From positions 574,146-634,173 of the forward strand of contig BJOX01000014.1 of assembly GCA_009731375.1 (NCBI GenBank): DNA of 60,028 nucleotides, read 5' to 3'. Positions 30,525 to 41,642 of the stretch are shown here, in pieces. The stretch's first letter is position 1; the number at the start of each line of letters is the position of its first letter. The notes under the pieces are model-generated. The model saw only the letters and a program-made list of their open reading frames with translations, had not been told where the DNA came from and searched no databases. The position numbers were made by a program, and so were the translations under genes. The stretch comes from Paulinella micropora. Its lineage: Eukaryota > Cercozoa > Imbricatea > Euglyphida.

Positions 30525-33500
30525 CTATCTATTTATCCGTATCCCGATTCTTTCCGGGTCATCGTCTAGGTCACTTCTCCGCTCTTGAGGAGGCTCCGCA
30601 TAAACTTCCTGCGTCTCCTCTTCCTCTCTTATGTTCGCCTTCGCATTCTCATATACCTCATAGGACCACTCAGCGTCCTCCTGGGTATGTAGCTCACAAC
30701 ATATCCCGTGATCCGGGCCTTGTGGACTGTACCGTAGACCTGTGCGGTCATATCGGACTCCACTCGCCATCTCCATCGCCTCAATGTGGCTGACCTCATA
30801 CACCTTGTCAGTGGACAAGTCTTCCATCTCCACCGTGGACACCAACGCCGATACTTCTGAGTTAAACTCTAGCCTAGAGAGGCTATCAGCGACCACATTT
30901 CGCTTTCCCGGTAGATGGACCATTGTAAAATCGAAACAAGACAAGAACGCTTGCCACCGCGCCAGCCGTCCCGTCTGTTCATGATTCATCAACCATAACA
31001 GGTTATGATGATCAGTTCTGACAGTAAATTGAGGTCCTCCCCACAAATACTCTCTGAGCCTCTTGAGGGCCCATACTACCGCCAACGCCTCTCTTTGCCT
31101 TGTGCAATAGTTTCTCTCCGCCGCACACAACTTCCTACTAATAAACATGATTGGGCGTAATTTCTTCTCCTCATCCTCTTGTTGTAATACAGCCCCAATC
31201 GCAAACTTAGATGCGTCTGTATCGACTACGAATTGTTTCGTAAAGTCGGGCATCGTTAACACCAGTCCTCCGTCTTTCGGGTCTTTGTAAATGAGATCTT
31301 TGAGCGCATGAAACGCTTGCAAAGCCTCTTCGTCCCACTTCTCAAAGTCTCCAAAATCTATCATTTTCTCCACTTTAGCCCGTGTTGCACCCCAATCGGG
31401 TATAAACTGGCTATAGTATTGCGCCATCGCAAGGAATGAGTGCAATTCAGTGCGGTTCTTCGGTATCGGTCGATTCATAATCTCCTCCCTCTTCTCTTTG
31501 GATATCGAGACTCGATTATGGGAGATCTCGTACCCTAAGTATGTCACACTCGTCTTGGCAAGTTGACACTTCTTTAGATTGCACTTCAGGCCAAAAGCTC
31601 CGATGCGCCTGAATATATCGGACAAATGATCGATATGCTCCTCCATTGTGTTAGAGTATACGATAATGTCATCGATATAGCAAAATGCATATTCTCCCGC
31701 CTTCTGTCCCCGCCTTCTCATAAAGCCACCGTCAGACAAATCATCGTACTGACTGCTCAACATCTTCTGCATCGCCTTCTGGAAAAGTCCTGGGGCTTGC
31801 TTGAGGCCCATCGGAAGCACTTTCCATTGGTATATTTCCATACCCACCACAAACGCCGTCAGCCATCTGGACTTTTCCTCCAGTGGTATCTGCCAGAAGC
31901 CATTCTTAAGGTCAATGACCGAATAGAATTTTGCATTCCGCAGTACTCTCCTTCCTTCTTCTAATGTCGGGAGAGGATTTCTCTCTTCCTCCAGCACCTT
32001 GTTAACACGAGCATAGTTAACTGTCAGGCGCCATTCTCCTCCTGGCTTCGGCACTATTCTCGGTTGTGAGACTATTGAGGATGTTGATCTCTCAATAAAG
32101 TCCTCATTGAGCAGCTGTCTTGCTAGCTCCTCCGCTATCTTCGCCTCATGTATACTCAAATTCGCCCTTCGTGGTGCCGGTGACGGCTCCGCACCCGGTA
32201 TTTTGTAAATAACCGCAGTGAAATCTTCAGGCTTGACACCACCTGCATGTGGAGGGTCAAAAATTTCCTTGTTCGCCTCTAATTTGGCTTTTAAAAGCTC
32301 CTTCTCCTTCTCCGTGCCTACTCCTTCTTCCAATATTTTCCGCGCCGCCTCTTGAAAATCTTCATCAGACATCTGCTTATGCTGCTTGAGGGGTTCTCTG
32401 TCCTCCTCCAAGCCTAAGTCCTCTTCCGAGACATCATCTAGGCCCGTCTTTTCATACGTGACCGTGTCCGGCTCATCATCTTTACCGAGCTCCACCAGCA
32501 TGTCAATGAGTCTCGCGTATTGCAAAGGAGCTTTACGGGTGTAAAAACCATCAAAGCATGTGAATGCTTGCGGTATCAATTTCAACTTGTCGAGGTCTCT
32601 GAGCTTCCGCTTGTATGCACTGCTCTGCTCACGAGTTCCCATACGACAAGCCACCACTAGCTGTTGCTTGCGAGAGGGTACCGGTATAGGATGATCAATA
32701 AGCCGGTCCCTTATTTCCTGCGCCCATATCGCCTTCTCATTATATGGCAGGATAATAGTATACGGCTTATTATTTTCGAATAAAGTCCGTAAGCATTTCT
32801 TCACTTCAGTTAGTGAACGCGGCCACGTGGGCTCGTCACCCCAGAAATCAGTAATAAAACTTTTAATAGTTTCTGGTGGAGTATCCGGGATTCGCCCCGT
32901 TCTCCTTGGTACAAACGCCTCCCTTTTTTCTTCTCCTACTTTCGCATGGAAACAGTATCCGTTAGTAATATGGTCATCTGTTCCTACTCCTTCCGCGATC
33001 TCGCCAACGACGGGCTTCTTTGTGCGACACATATAATCTCCTCCTTTCGCTTCTCGATTAAAGTCATCAATAGACTTTTTGTCCCAATGGCATGTCGGAA
33101 CTGTGACAGTGCACACTTGGGATTCCCAATTGTCGGTCCAGGACAGCTCATCCGGTCTTACGACATGGGGGTGCACGTACACCTCAAGTGCCTCATGTGC
33201 GATGGCCATCTTTTTGTGATCCGCTAGACTCAGCTCATAAGCCTCATAAAAGTCAGTAGCGTTGAAGGGATCAATATCGTTCTTTTCTCCTCTTTTTACT
33301 CCATATATCACTCGCCGTGCGGCGCAATCAATCACAGCCCCCATCGTAGCCAATTGGTCATACGATAGTAATATTGACCCGTGGTAACCGGGGACGACAT
33401 AGAGGTCCATACGGTATACTCGTGCGGATTTCAATTTAAAGGTCAGTGTGATGATTCCCGTGATATCCGTCCGGCTGCTCACTCCTTTGAGAGTGCCCGT

Positions 33501-34151
33501 TGACTTTTTCATATTTCCGTCCACCCAGTCCCGGTATCGATTAAAAAACTTCCGGCCGACAATATTAATATTCGCCATCGTATCATTACCAACTTTTAAT
33601 ATTGTCTTCAATGTTTCACAATAAAGTTCCGTATAACACAGAGCATCGGGCCTGTGTATATTGGCTGCGAGAACAAGAACTTTACGTTCCAAATTTTGGA
33701 GTCTTGTCTCTAAGTTTTTCAACTCCTCCTTCTTCTCCTCCTGCTTCACCTCATTAACATTTTTATTATTCTGCGGTACTGGTGCGTTTACTATTTGAGC
33801 GACATTGTCTTGTGGTACTTGAGTACACACATTGTCTTTTTGCTCGCCACCCGCCGCGACCGTAGACATTGAGTCTGTTCGTGGTTGTTTGCTTGGCCGA
33901 GGCGATACGTCTGCCATTGGCCTCCTCGCCTCCATCGCAAGTCTCGCCTTCCTATTTGCATCAGTTATCATTGGTAACCGTGCTGTATGAACGGGTATGA
34001 GACTACCTTGGGGCTGCAGTCTCTGTGTACCCACATCTTTGTTTTCACATAGAGGAAGCGTTGGCCCAGTCTGCACAACAGCATTAGAAAGCACTGTGAC
34101 TTTAGGGTTAAACTTCACAGTCTTCTCCTTCCTCTCTTCTTCCCCCTCCAG
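30525..34151 (-). CDS. Gypsy-type Pol: protease, reverse transcriptase, RNase H (no integrase)
   Basis: The frame is open from just after the gag stop codon (34152) for about 1200 codons, and its first ATG is some 60 codons in. It is therefore probably made as a Gag-Pol fusion by stop-codon readthrough. A coiled-coil-like Glu/Lys/Leu stretch precedes a retropepsin-like region (VGNDTMANINIVG near residue 180, LYVVPGYHGSILLSYDQL near 240). Reverse transcriptase motifs include WRLTVNYARVNKV, YSVIDLKNGFWQIPL, LPMGLKQAPGLFQ and the catalytic YIDDIIVYS (~815). RNase H follows (VVDTDASKFAIGAVL ~965, RTDHHNLLWLMNH ~1040, NVVADSLSRL ~1078). No HHCC or DDE integrase follows. The last codons (INR, stop) lie in the TCTA microsatellite, so the original 3' end was probably lost. 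Confidence 0.9.
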   Translation of the reverse strand: MEGEEERKEKTVKFNPKVTVLSNAVVQTGPTLPLCENKDVGTQRLQPQGSLIPVHTARLPMITDANRKARLAMEARRPMADVSPRPSKQPRTDSMSTVAAGGEQKDNVCTQVPQDNVAQIVNAPVPQNNKNVNEVKQEEKKEELKNLETRLQNLERKVLVLAANIHRPDALCYTELYCETLKTILKVGNDTMANINIVGRKFFNRYRDWVDGNMKKSTGTLKGVSSRTDITGIITLTFKLKSARVYRMDLYVVPGYHGSILLSYDQLATMGAVIDCAARRVIYGVKRGEKNDIDPFNATDFYEAYELSLADHKKMAIAHEALEVYVHPHVVRPDELSWTDNWESQVCTVTVPTCHWDKKSIDDFNREAKGGDYMCRTKKPVVGEIAEGVGTDDHITNGYCFHAKVGEEKREAFVPRRTGRIPDTPPETIKSFITDFWGDEPTWPRSLTEVKKCLRTLFENNKPYTIILPYNEKAIWAQEIRDRLIDHPIPVPSRKQQLVVACRMGTREQSSAYKRKLRDLDKLKLIPQAFTCFDGFYTRKAPLQYARLIDMLVELGKDDEPDTVTYEKTGLDDVSEEDLGLEEDREPLKQHKQMSDEDFQEAARKILEEGVGTEKEKELLKAKLEANKEIFDPPHAGGVKPEDFTAVIYKIPGAEPSPAPRRANLSIHEAKIAEELARQLLNEDFIERSTSSIVSQPRIVPKPGGEWRLTVNYARVNKVLEEERNPLPTLEEGRRVLRNAKFYSVIDLKNGFWQIPLEEKSRWLTAFVVGMEIYQWKVLPMGLKQAPGLFQKAMQKMLSSQYDDLSDGGFMRRRGQKAGEYAFCYIDDIIVYSNTMEEHIDHLSDIFRRIGAFGLKCNLKKCQLAKTSVTYLGYEISHNRVSISKEKREEIMNRPIPKNRTELHSFLAMAQYYSQFIPDWGATRAKVEKMIDFGDFEKWDEEALQAFHALKDLIYKDPKDGGLVLTMPDFTKQFVVDTDASKFAIGAVLQQEDEEKKLRPIMFISRKLCAAERNYCTRQREALAVVWALKRLREYLWGGPQFTVRTDHHNLLWLMNHEQTGRLARWQAFLSCFDFTMVHLPGKRNVVADSLSRLEFNSEVSALVSTVEMEDLSTDKVYEVSHIEAMEMASGVRYDRTGLRYSPQGPDHGICCELHTQEDAEWSYEVYENAKANIREEEETQEVYAEPPQERRSDLDDDPERIGIRINR

Positions 34152-34154
34152 TCA
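34152..34154 (-). promoter_or_regulatory. In-frame UGA between gag and pol (candidate readthrough site)
   Basis: Gag ends GAA TGA CTG GAG GGG, and the same frame continues as pol without interruption. UGA followed by C is the leakiest stop context known in eukaryotes, and gammaretroviruses use an in-frame stop at this same junction. A downstream stimulatory structure was not assessed. Confidence 0.5.
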
Positions 34155-36410
34155 TTCCACCACCTCGAAACGATTACCTTGAGTAGTGTCCGGGTAGGAT
34201 GACGTATCGGTCTCCGAGGCAGTGTTGTAGGCCTGAGCTCGACCGAAATTTGGGTTGGAGCTTGCCCACGAGCCTCCTCCTCCTCTGGGTGGGGGGGCTG
34301 GAGCTCGAACAGCTCTCCCTCCATAAGGGGTATATCCCCGACCTCCTCCTCTTCCTCTCTGAGGGGTTCCCTGCCACCTCGAGGCTCCTCTTCCTGTTCC
34401 TCCTCCTCCTCCTCCTCCTCCTCCTCCTCCTCGTCCTCCTGCTCCTGCTCCTCCTTCTCGTCCTCTTTGAGAGGCCTTTAAGTTCTTTTGTCTCTCCCTT
34501 TCCTCCTTCTTCTCCTTCATCCTCTTCATGTAGGTAATGATTGCCTCTCGTAACTCCTCATCATCACACATATTGGCATACCAACCTTCGTTCACAGCGG
34601 CAATCTGAAGCATATTGAAAAGGCCCGGTTCCTTGCCTTCCGTCCTGCTCAGAAAATTTGCCCTTGCTGTTGGGTTCTGCCTATCATGATTGAAAGAGCA
34701 GTCTCTGTTCTCCATCTGTGCCTTACACTGCAAGCCCGCGAACCACCTCCAACATGCGGTCTTCAGGTCTGGCTCTCTCTGTCTCTTCCAACCGGCAACT
34801 CTGTTTGTGTACGTGGCTTGTGCGCCAACAGGTACACCGCCTGCCTGTGCCGTATGTGCCTCCGTGAGCGAGTCCATGTTTGAGCATGCACTCATCACTT
34901 CTTGAAACAGTGCTGACGGAGCAACGCTTTGAACCGTATTTTCGAACACGTGTGTCTCGAGGAAGTTCTTGGACTTCACTGAGCTAAACGTCGAGCATTG
35001 TTGTATGAGCTGAGTAAGCTTACTCGGGTTAACTGTGTGTAACGCCGAAAAGAAATAGAGGATGATCGACTTGCGGCCATAGAATAGCCCATAGGAGGAA
35101 ACTACCTCCGTAAGGGTCGCCGCCAAGCCAACAGCACTCCTCAAACTCATCGCCACTGTCTCAAAGATTTCAAATCCTATGAGAGTACCAGTGCAGAGAT
35201 GCTGGTATCCATGAGATTGAAAATATGAAATGAGTGTGGCCACCGCCAGTTCACACTGAGCGTCTAGGCCTGTTGCATTGTTTCTCTTAATCTCCTCCTT
35301 CTTTCTCAAAAACTTGTACTGTGTCAGATCAAATCCCTCCGAGACTAGAGATTGGTCAAAAACAGTAACAAGGGCCTCGTATTCCTGCGTTTCGTCGCAA
35401 GGAAAAGCCTTCATGCAGGCATTGATCTCTTTGAGCTTGCTCAAAAGCGAAGCATCAGAGTCTTTGTCTGAGCTCGTCTTGGCATATAGCATGAGACTTG
35501 CCACTCCTCCTTTCTTCCCCTTGAAGGCATTTATGATGTTCTGTCTGTCCTTCTTCTCCGTGTTTGTGACCACCACCGTAGTTGAGCCCGAGGGTGCAGG
35601 GGCTGGTGGGGCAGGAGCTGGTGGGGTCAAATATGTCGGAGGGTGTGTCTTTGCACCACTCACTTTTGCTTTCATTCTTTCCAGTCTCATCGTCTTCTCG
35701 AACTCCTCATTCTCTTTCGCCTTCTTCTTCTCAGATATCACCAGCTTTTGAGCATGAGTGATAAAGGCCACCAATTCAGAAGCAGATCTGAGAAAATTAT
35801 ATTTCTCCACATATTGGTCAACACCTGCTTTGTTGGCGACCGGTGGTGCGTTACTAAGTGATTTAAGGACAGAGTGATCCTTGGTAGGAATCCATCTCTT
35901 CCATGCCTCCTTGTGCAGTAACGCACCCATCAACAGTCTGATCTTGGTCAGAACTCTGTCGGTCTTCTCTAACTCATCAATCACAGGATGAGTTTCTCCT
36001 GCTGCCTTAATGCTTTTTTCCATCTCTGCCTTCCCCTCCTCCAAGGCCTTTATTTCCATTGTGAAAAAATAAAATATGCTACTCGAGTTTTTCGAACCCA
36101 GATTGGTCTTCATTTTTGTTACATCGACTGCCTCCTGACCAGTCGCGAGGAATCTGGCCGTTGCTCTTGGGTTTGTGTACTGGAGGTAACCCTCACATCG
36201 TGGGCCGTATGTACGTTCCCAAATCAGGGTTTGAGTGTACACCCCAAAGATAGCATCGAGTAATTCAAGGTGGGTGTGTGTGTCCCCAAACTTGATATGC
36301 TGTATCTTCTTTCTCTCTTCTGGATCAGAGACCAGTTTGCAGAGGAGCTGTGCTGTGTTTGATAAAAGGATATAGACATCCTTTTTAGCACGACTTTTCT
36401 CTCTCTTCAT
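34152..36410 (-). CDS. Gypsy-type Gag with CCCH-like zinc finger and RGG tail (752 aa)
   Basis: The structural protein of the element. The N-terminal 400 residues are mostly helical in appearance and resemble the Gag remnant at 1-786 (DTHTHLELLDAIFGVY, KEAWKRWIPTKDHSVL). A Pro/Ala linker lies near residue 265. Near residue 550 is CWRWFAGLQC followed by CSFNH, giving C-x8-C-x8-C-x3-H, a CCCH-type arrangement rather than the retroviral CCHC knuckle. The C-terminal 100 residues are Arg/Gly-rich (GRGASRWQGTPQRGRGGGRG), typical of nucleic-acid binding. The ATG at 36410 is the first in this frame. A short upstream ORF starting at 36501 overlaps it in another frame. Confidence 0.85.
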   Translation of the reverse strand: MKREKSRAKKDVYILLSNTAQLLCKLVSDPEERKKIQHIKFGDTHTHLELLDAIFGVYTQTLIWERTYGPRCEGYLQYTNPRATARFLATGQEAVDVTKMKTNLGSKNSSSIFYFFTMEIKALEEGKAEMEKSIKAAGETHPVIDELEKTDRVLTKIRLLMGALLHKEAWKRWIPTKDHSVLKSLSNAPPVANKAGVDQYVEKYNFLRSASELVAFITHAQKLVISEKKKAKENEEFEKTMRLERMKAKVSGAKTHPPTYLTPPAPAPPAPAPSGSTTVVVTNTEKKDRQNIINAFKGKKGGVASLMLYAKTSSDKDSDASLLSKLKEINACMKAFPCDETQEYEALVTVFDQSLVSEGFDLTQYKFLRKKEEIKRNNATGLDAQCELAVATLISYFQSHGYQHLCTGTLIGFEIFETVAMSLRSAVGLAATLTEVVSSYGLFYGRKSIILYFFSALHTVNPSKLTQLIQQCSTFSSVKSKNFLETHVFENTVQSVAPSALFQEVMSACSNMDSLTEAHTAQAGGVPVGAQATYTNRVAGWKRQREPDLKTACWRWFAGLQCKAQMENRDCSFNHDRQNPTARANFLSRTEGKEPGLFNMLQIAAVNEGWYANMCDDEELREAIITYMKRMKEKKEERERQKNLKASQRGREGGAGAGGRGGGGGGGGGGGTGRGASRWQGTPQRGRGGGRGYTPYGGRAVRAPAPPPRGGGGSWASSNPNFGRAQAYNTASETDTSSYPDTTQGNRFEVVE

Positions 36411-36501
36411 TCAATCCTCTTCCTCCTCCTCCTGCTTCTTCTTCTTCTCTTCTTTGATCTGCCTCCGAGAATTCACTCACTTCGGCTGTCTCTGTCGACA
36501 T
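36385..36501 (-). CDS. Short acidic ORF upstream of gag
   Basis: A 38-codon ORF from ATG at 36501 (MSTETAEVSEFSEADQ, then Glu-rich) ends just inside gag. It is offset from the gag frame by one base, as is the MSEEWTEDD ORF in the first element. It could be the real N-terminus of Gag, reached by a +1 shift or broken by an indel, or an upstream ORF. No domain is recognised. Confidence 0.35.
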   Translation of the reverse strand: MSTETAEVSEFSEADQRREEEEAGGGGRGLNEEREKSC

Positions 36502-36837
36502 GATGTCGTAGTAGTGATCAACAGGAGGACAGTGTCAGCTCCTATGTTTGGTTTTTGTTCGTTTGTGTTCTGTTCCTCCTTCAGTCGATTGACTAGTGAA
36601 GAGAGAAACTAATAGAGAGGGTAGGATAAGATTCCCTGTCCTCTATGAAACACTGTTTGTATGTTTGTTTTTTTTTGAGAAAAATAGTCTTGGAGACTTT
36701 CTCCGATTTCTTGTTCTCCTTACTCAGATTACTTTCTCCTCCTTCTTTTCTATATTGTATCTAGTATGAGGCACTTGGACGTACACACAGATAGTAATAG
36801 AGAAGCTAGAAAAGCTCTCCTTGAGAAGTCGACAGTC
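36502..36837 (-). repeat. 5' leader/LTR-like region of the gypsy-type element (cut by gap)
   Basis: It is similar to 1115-1465 upstream of the first gag, including TATGAGG, CAGATAGT and CTCCTTGAGAAGTCGAC. The gap at 36838 prevents placing the LTR end. Confidence 0.5.
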
Positions 36838-37782
36838 NNNNNNNNNNNNNNNNNNNNNNNNNNNNNNNNNNNNNNNNNNNNNNNNNNNNNNNNNNNNNNN
36901 NNNNNNNNNNNNNNNNNNNNNNNNNNNNNNNNNNNNNNNNNNNNNNNNNNNNNNNNNNNNNNNNNNNNNNNNNNNNNNNNNNNNNNNNNNNNNNNNNNNN
37001 NNNNNNNNNNNNNNNNNNNNNNNNNNNNNNNNNNNNNNNNNNNNNNNNNNNNNNNNNNNNNNNNNNNNNNNNNNNNNNNNNNNNNNNNNNNNNNNNNNNN
37101 NNNNNNNNNNNNNNNNNNNNNNNNNNNNNNNNNNNNNNNNNNNNNNNNNNNNNNNNNNNNNNNNNNNNNNNNNNNNNNNNNNNNNNNNNNNNNNNNNNNN
37201 NNNNNNNNNNNNNNNNNNNNNNNNNNNNNNNNNNNNNNNNNNNNNNNNNNNNNNNNNNNNNNNNNNNNNNNNNNNNNNNNNNNNNNNNNNNNNNNNNNNN
37301 NNNNNNNNNNNNNNNNNNNNNNNNNNNNNNNNNNNNNNNNNNNNNNNNNNNNNNNNNNNNNNNNNNNNNNNNNNNNNNNNNNNNNNNNNNNNNNNNNNNN
37401 NNNNNNNNNNNNNNNNNNNNNNNNNNNNNNNNNNNNNNNNNNNNNNNNNNNNNNNNNNNNNNNNNNNNNNNNNNNNNNNNNNNNNNNNNNNNNNNNNNNN
37501 NNNNNNNNNNNNNNNNNNNNNNNNNNNNNNNNNNNNNNNNNNNNNNNNNNNNNNNNNNNNNNNNNNNNNNNNNNNNNNNNNNNNNNNNNNNNNNNNNNNN
37601 NNNNNNNNNNNNNNNNNNNNNNNNNNNNNNNNNNNNNNNNNNNNNNNNNNNNNNNNNNNNNNNNNNNNNNNNNNNNNNNNNNNNNNNNNNNNNNNNNNNN
37701 NNNNNNNNNNNNNNNNNNNNNNNNNNNNNNNNNNNNNNNNNNNNNNNNNNNNNNNNNNNNNNNNNNNNNNNNNNNNNNNNNN
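36838..37782. other. Assembly gap (N)
   Basis: The gap lies between the 5' end of the gypsy-type element and a TA dinucleotide run, and probably hides the 5' LTR. Confidence 0.99.
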
Positions 37783-37930
<148 letters not shown>

Positions 37931-37934
37931 AGAT

Positions 37935-39000
37935 TACATGTGCAACGTGCACAAGTATGTATATCATATAATTGTCTGTATGTATCGATATCGATAATAA
38001 TATCTATGTACGTATGTATATGTATATATATGTACAATGTACATGTATAAAGAGACAGAATAGTAGGCCAGGAAAGAAGAAAAATACGTTTCAAAAAGTA
38101 CAGGCATGCATGAAAAACTTATGTCAATGTATGACAATGTTTGTGATGAATACCCAAAAGAAAGGACCATCAACAAGATAGATTTCTCAAAAGATTAGTA
38201 AAAAGCCGACTGTATGATGTGTACCTACACCTTGAAATTAGTTGGAAAAACCAAAATAATTGTGCAAAAAGCAAGACAACACTGGTAGTGAATAAATAAA
38301 ATAATAAAGCAGAAAAATTAAAAGTAGAAGATGGAGTATGTATGAAACAAAGTGTAGAACAACCCAAAAAAAATCGAAAGTACATAATCAACACTGCACT
38401 GTGTATGCGTTTGTGGAGATTTCCTTGCAAGAATGTACAGGGAGACTATTAAACATATATACTTTGAGTTAGAATGTAGTCTGTAGTCATGTACAGACGC
38501 AAAGTAGAGAACTGTGTTCACTAACACAAGACAGGAATGGTGACCCGGTCGGAAAACGAGAAAAAACATCGTATATTAGTTAGTTTCATACGAAAAAATT
38601 GTATTTTGTACCTGACCATACGAAAAAACTTTATTTTGTACCTGACCATGTAACGAACGTTTTTTAGTAATTAGACTTGTACAGGTAGGCTGGAAAGATT
38701 AGGGATGAACAACAACAACATCTTCCTGCCATGTTGGTAAAAAGCAGCTTTTCCAAATAAAATCCCGGGAAACGGGGGTCTATGCCACCAAGCCCCATTT
38801 CTTCCGTTCGAGTGCATCAACATGGAACTTTAGCCGCGAATATACCCACAAAATTTGGTGTACAGGCAATTGGTGTTCACAAAAAAAATCAAACGCAAAA
38901 TACGGAAGAATTTGTCTATCTCTTTTAGGGCCGGCCGGTCGACAACCGCGTGAGAAGATTGATCTCTCTCGCCAGAGCAGGTTGCCTTCGTTTTGGCCTT
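37935..39000. other. No recognisable gene
   Basis: AT-rich DNA. A ~34 bp tandem duplication with CATACGAAAAAA and TATTTTGTACCTGAC lies at 38587-38650. No gene is supported. Confidence 0.5.
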
Positions 39001-39003
39001 TTC

Positions 39004-39246
39004 TCATAGAGGCTTTGGTACTCCTGTGAATATTCCCTGTGGAATTTGACTAATTTGCACAACAGTACTCACAACAAATGAACATTCAGAACTAAATGTC
39101 TTTAATGACTGCGCTTTAACGCCTATTCTAAGGTCTCTACAACTGAAATATTTTGGCTCGACCTTTTCTCCTGATGGTACTATTTCTAGTAACCATGGGA
39201 CATCTTTATTAGGCACTTGGTCCTTAAACTCTTCTTTTCTTTTCTC
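39004..39246 (-). CDS. Hypothetical coding fragment (about 80 aa)
   Basis: An open minus-strand frame bounded by stops reads KDQVPNKDVPWLLEIVPSGE and continues with a balanced amino-acid composition to GVPKPL. No ATG starts it, so it would be an exon or a gene fragment. No family is recognised; it may be chance. Confidence 0.2.
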   Translation of the reverse strand, partial: EKRKEEFKDQVPNKDVPWLLEIVPSGEKVEPKYFSCRDLRIGVKAQSLKTFSSECSFVVSTVVQISQIPQGIFTGVPKPL

Positions 39247-39249
39247 TTT

Positions 39250-39970
39250 TCATACTGATGTTATGAGGGGTTTAGTTCTGAAGGACTTCAATGTAGCCAT
39301 TAAAGAGCTTTTATAAGCTCTAGAGGTTGTCATTTAGGTCGCATGGTTAGTTGCGGAGACTGTGCGGAGGTTTCTTTTCTCTGGAATAGTGGGTGCTTGG
39401 ATTCGACCTTGATAATGGAGTCTTCTTAGTCTTGGATCGTCCTCAGACTTGTGTTTAGTTTAGGGGATTTTGGACTTTTAGTATGTATAGATTTTTGTTT
39501 AGCTTGAAGTAAGTCATCAGTCATCCCAGTAGTCCTGCTTCTGGTTTGTCTTTAGGAGTAGTTTTCCGTAAAGGGAACTGCTTTCCTATTAAACTTACCT
39601 TAATATCACTGCCATCGTGACGTTGGTGTGAGACAGTCACACATTTCTTTCACAGAAAGCCAACACAAAGCAAACCATCATGCACACGTGCAAAGGTGTG
39701 CTAGGAAACATACACAAGCAAGGGGAGAGAGTGTGTGTGGCTAGATACGTATAGTTACATGCAGGAAAGTGCATACAGTGCAGTTAACCCGTTCCTAACT
39801 CCGAACGAAACAAACACCACCCCTACGCACACCATTGATGATGCAGCATGAGCAGACAGCAAATTAGCTTGGCGACTAGCCGATAACAATATCCCCAGCC
39901 AAGACAACGACACCGAATAGCAGCCACACATTCAAACACAGCAAGGCAAGAAGAACAACAAGCGCCAAAC
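39250..39970. other. No recognisable gene
   Basis: Unique-looking sequence. A short palindrome AGAGCTTTTATAAGCTCT lies near 39306. Nothing else is supported. Confidence 0.5.
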
Positions 39971-39980
39971 ATGTTTTGAT

Positions 39981-40025
<45 letters not shown>

Positions 40026-40430
40026 GGGCNNNNNNNNNNNNNNNNNNNNNNNNNNNNNNNNNNNNNNNNNNNNNNNNNNNNNNNNNNNNNNNNNNNNNNN
40101 NNNNNNNNNNNNNNNNNNNNNNNNNNNNNNNNNNNNNNNNNNNNNNNNNNNNNNNNNNNNNNNNNNNNNNNNNNNNNNNNNNNNNNNNNNNNNNNNNNNN
40201 NNNNNNNNNNNNNNNNNNNNNNNNNNNNNNNNNNNNNNNNNNNNNNNNNNNNNNNNNNNNNNNNNNNNNNNNNNNNNNNNNNNNNNNNNNNNNNNNNNNN
40301 NNNNNNNNNNNNNNNNNNNNNNNNNNNNNNNNNNNNNNNNNNNNNNNNNNNNNNNNNNNNNNNNNNNNNNNNNNNNNNNNNNNNNNNNNNNNNNNNNNNN
40401 NNNNNNNNNNNNNNNCCCCCCCCCCCCCCC
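39981..40430. repeat. Poly-C tract with assembly gap (N at 40030-40415)
   Basis: A C run of about 43 bases enters a gap and C resumes after it. Such tracts stop polymerases, which explains the gap. Confidence 0.95.
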
Positions 40431-40554
40431 CGCCCAAGCATGGCACATGGTCTGCTCAAGACGCGTGGTTGGGGAGGAGAGAGGGGGAGAGGAAACTAAC
40501 GAGAGAAAGAGAGAGAGAGATAGATAGGTTGTAGGCGTAAGAATGTAGGTAAGA

Positions 40555-40589
40555 TATACATATATAAATATATATATATATATATATTT

Positions 40590-40631
<42 letters not shown>

Positions 40632-40660
40632 AGTTTATATTCATACATGTGTCAGAAGAA

Positions 40661-40693
<33 letters not shown>

Positions 40694-40743
40694 AGAGAGA
40701 GAGATAGAGAGAGATAGGTTGTAGGCGTAAGAATGTAGGTAAG

Positions 40744-40787
<44 letters not shown>

Positions 40788-40829
40788 TAGTTTATATTCA
40801 TACATGTGTCAGAAGAAGAAGAAGAAGAA

Positions 40830-40894
<65 letters not shown>

Positions 40895-41120
40895 AGTAGT
40901 AGTAGTAGTAGTAGTAGTCGTAGTAGTAGTAGTCGTAGTAGTAGTAGTAGTATAGTAGTATAGTAAAGAAGAAGAAGAAGAAGAAGAAGAAGTAGAGGAA
41001 GAGGAAGAAGAAGAAGAAGAAGAAGAAGAAGAAGAAGAAGAAGAAGAAGAAAGAAGAAAGAAGAAGAAGAAGAAGAAAGAAGAAGGAAGAAGAAGAAAGA
41101 AGAAGAAAGAAGAAGAATAA
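40555..41120. repeat. (AT)n, (GAA)n and (GTA)n microsatellites with duplicated block
   Basis: The block GATAGGTTGTAGGCGTAAGA followed by AT repeats and GAA repeats occurs twice, near 40523 and 40714. Long GAA runs extend to 41118. Confidence 0.9.
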
Positions 41121-41160
41121 AGTGATGGCCTGCAGAATTGGTTCTTGCAGCGTTTAGATT

Positions 41161-41168
41161 GCTCTCTC

Positions 41169-41239
<71 letters not shown>

Positions 41240-41288
41240 ACCTTCCTACCTACCTACCTACCTACCTACGTACCTACTTATCTCTCTA

Positions 41289-41319
<31 letters not shown>

Positions 41320-41381
41320 ATCTATCTATCTATCTATCTATCTGTCTATCTGTCTGTCTGTCTGTCTGTCTGCCCGCCCGC

Positions 41382-41414
<33 letters not shown>

Positions 41415-41471
41415 CATCTATCCATCTATCTATCCATCTATCTATCCATCTATCTATCCATCTATCTATCC

Positions 41472-41506
<35 letters not shown>

Positions 41507-41587
41507 CATCTATCAATCTATCCATCTATTCATCTATCCATCTACCTACCTATCTATCCATCCATCTATCTATCTATCTATCCATCC

Positions 41588-41642
<55 letters not shown>

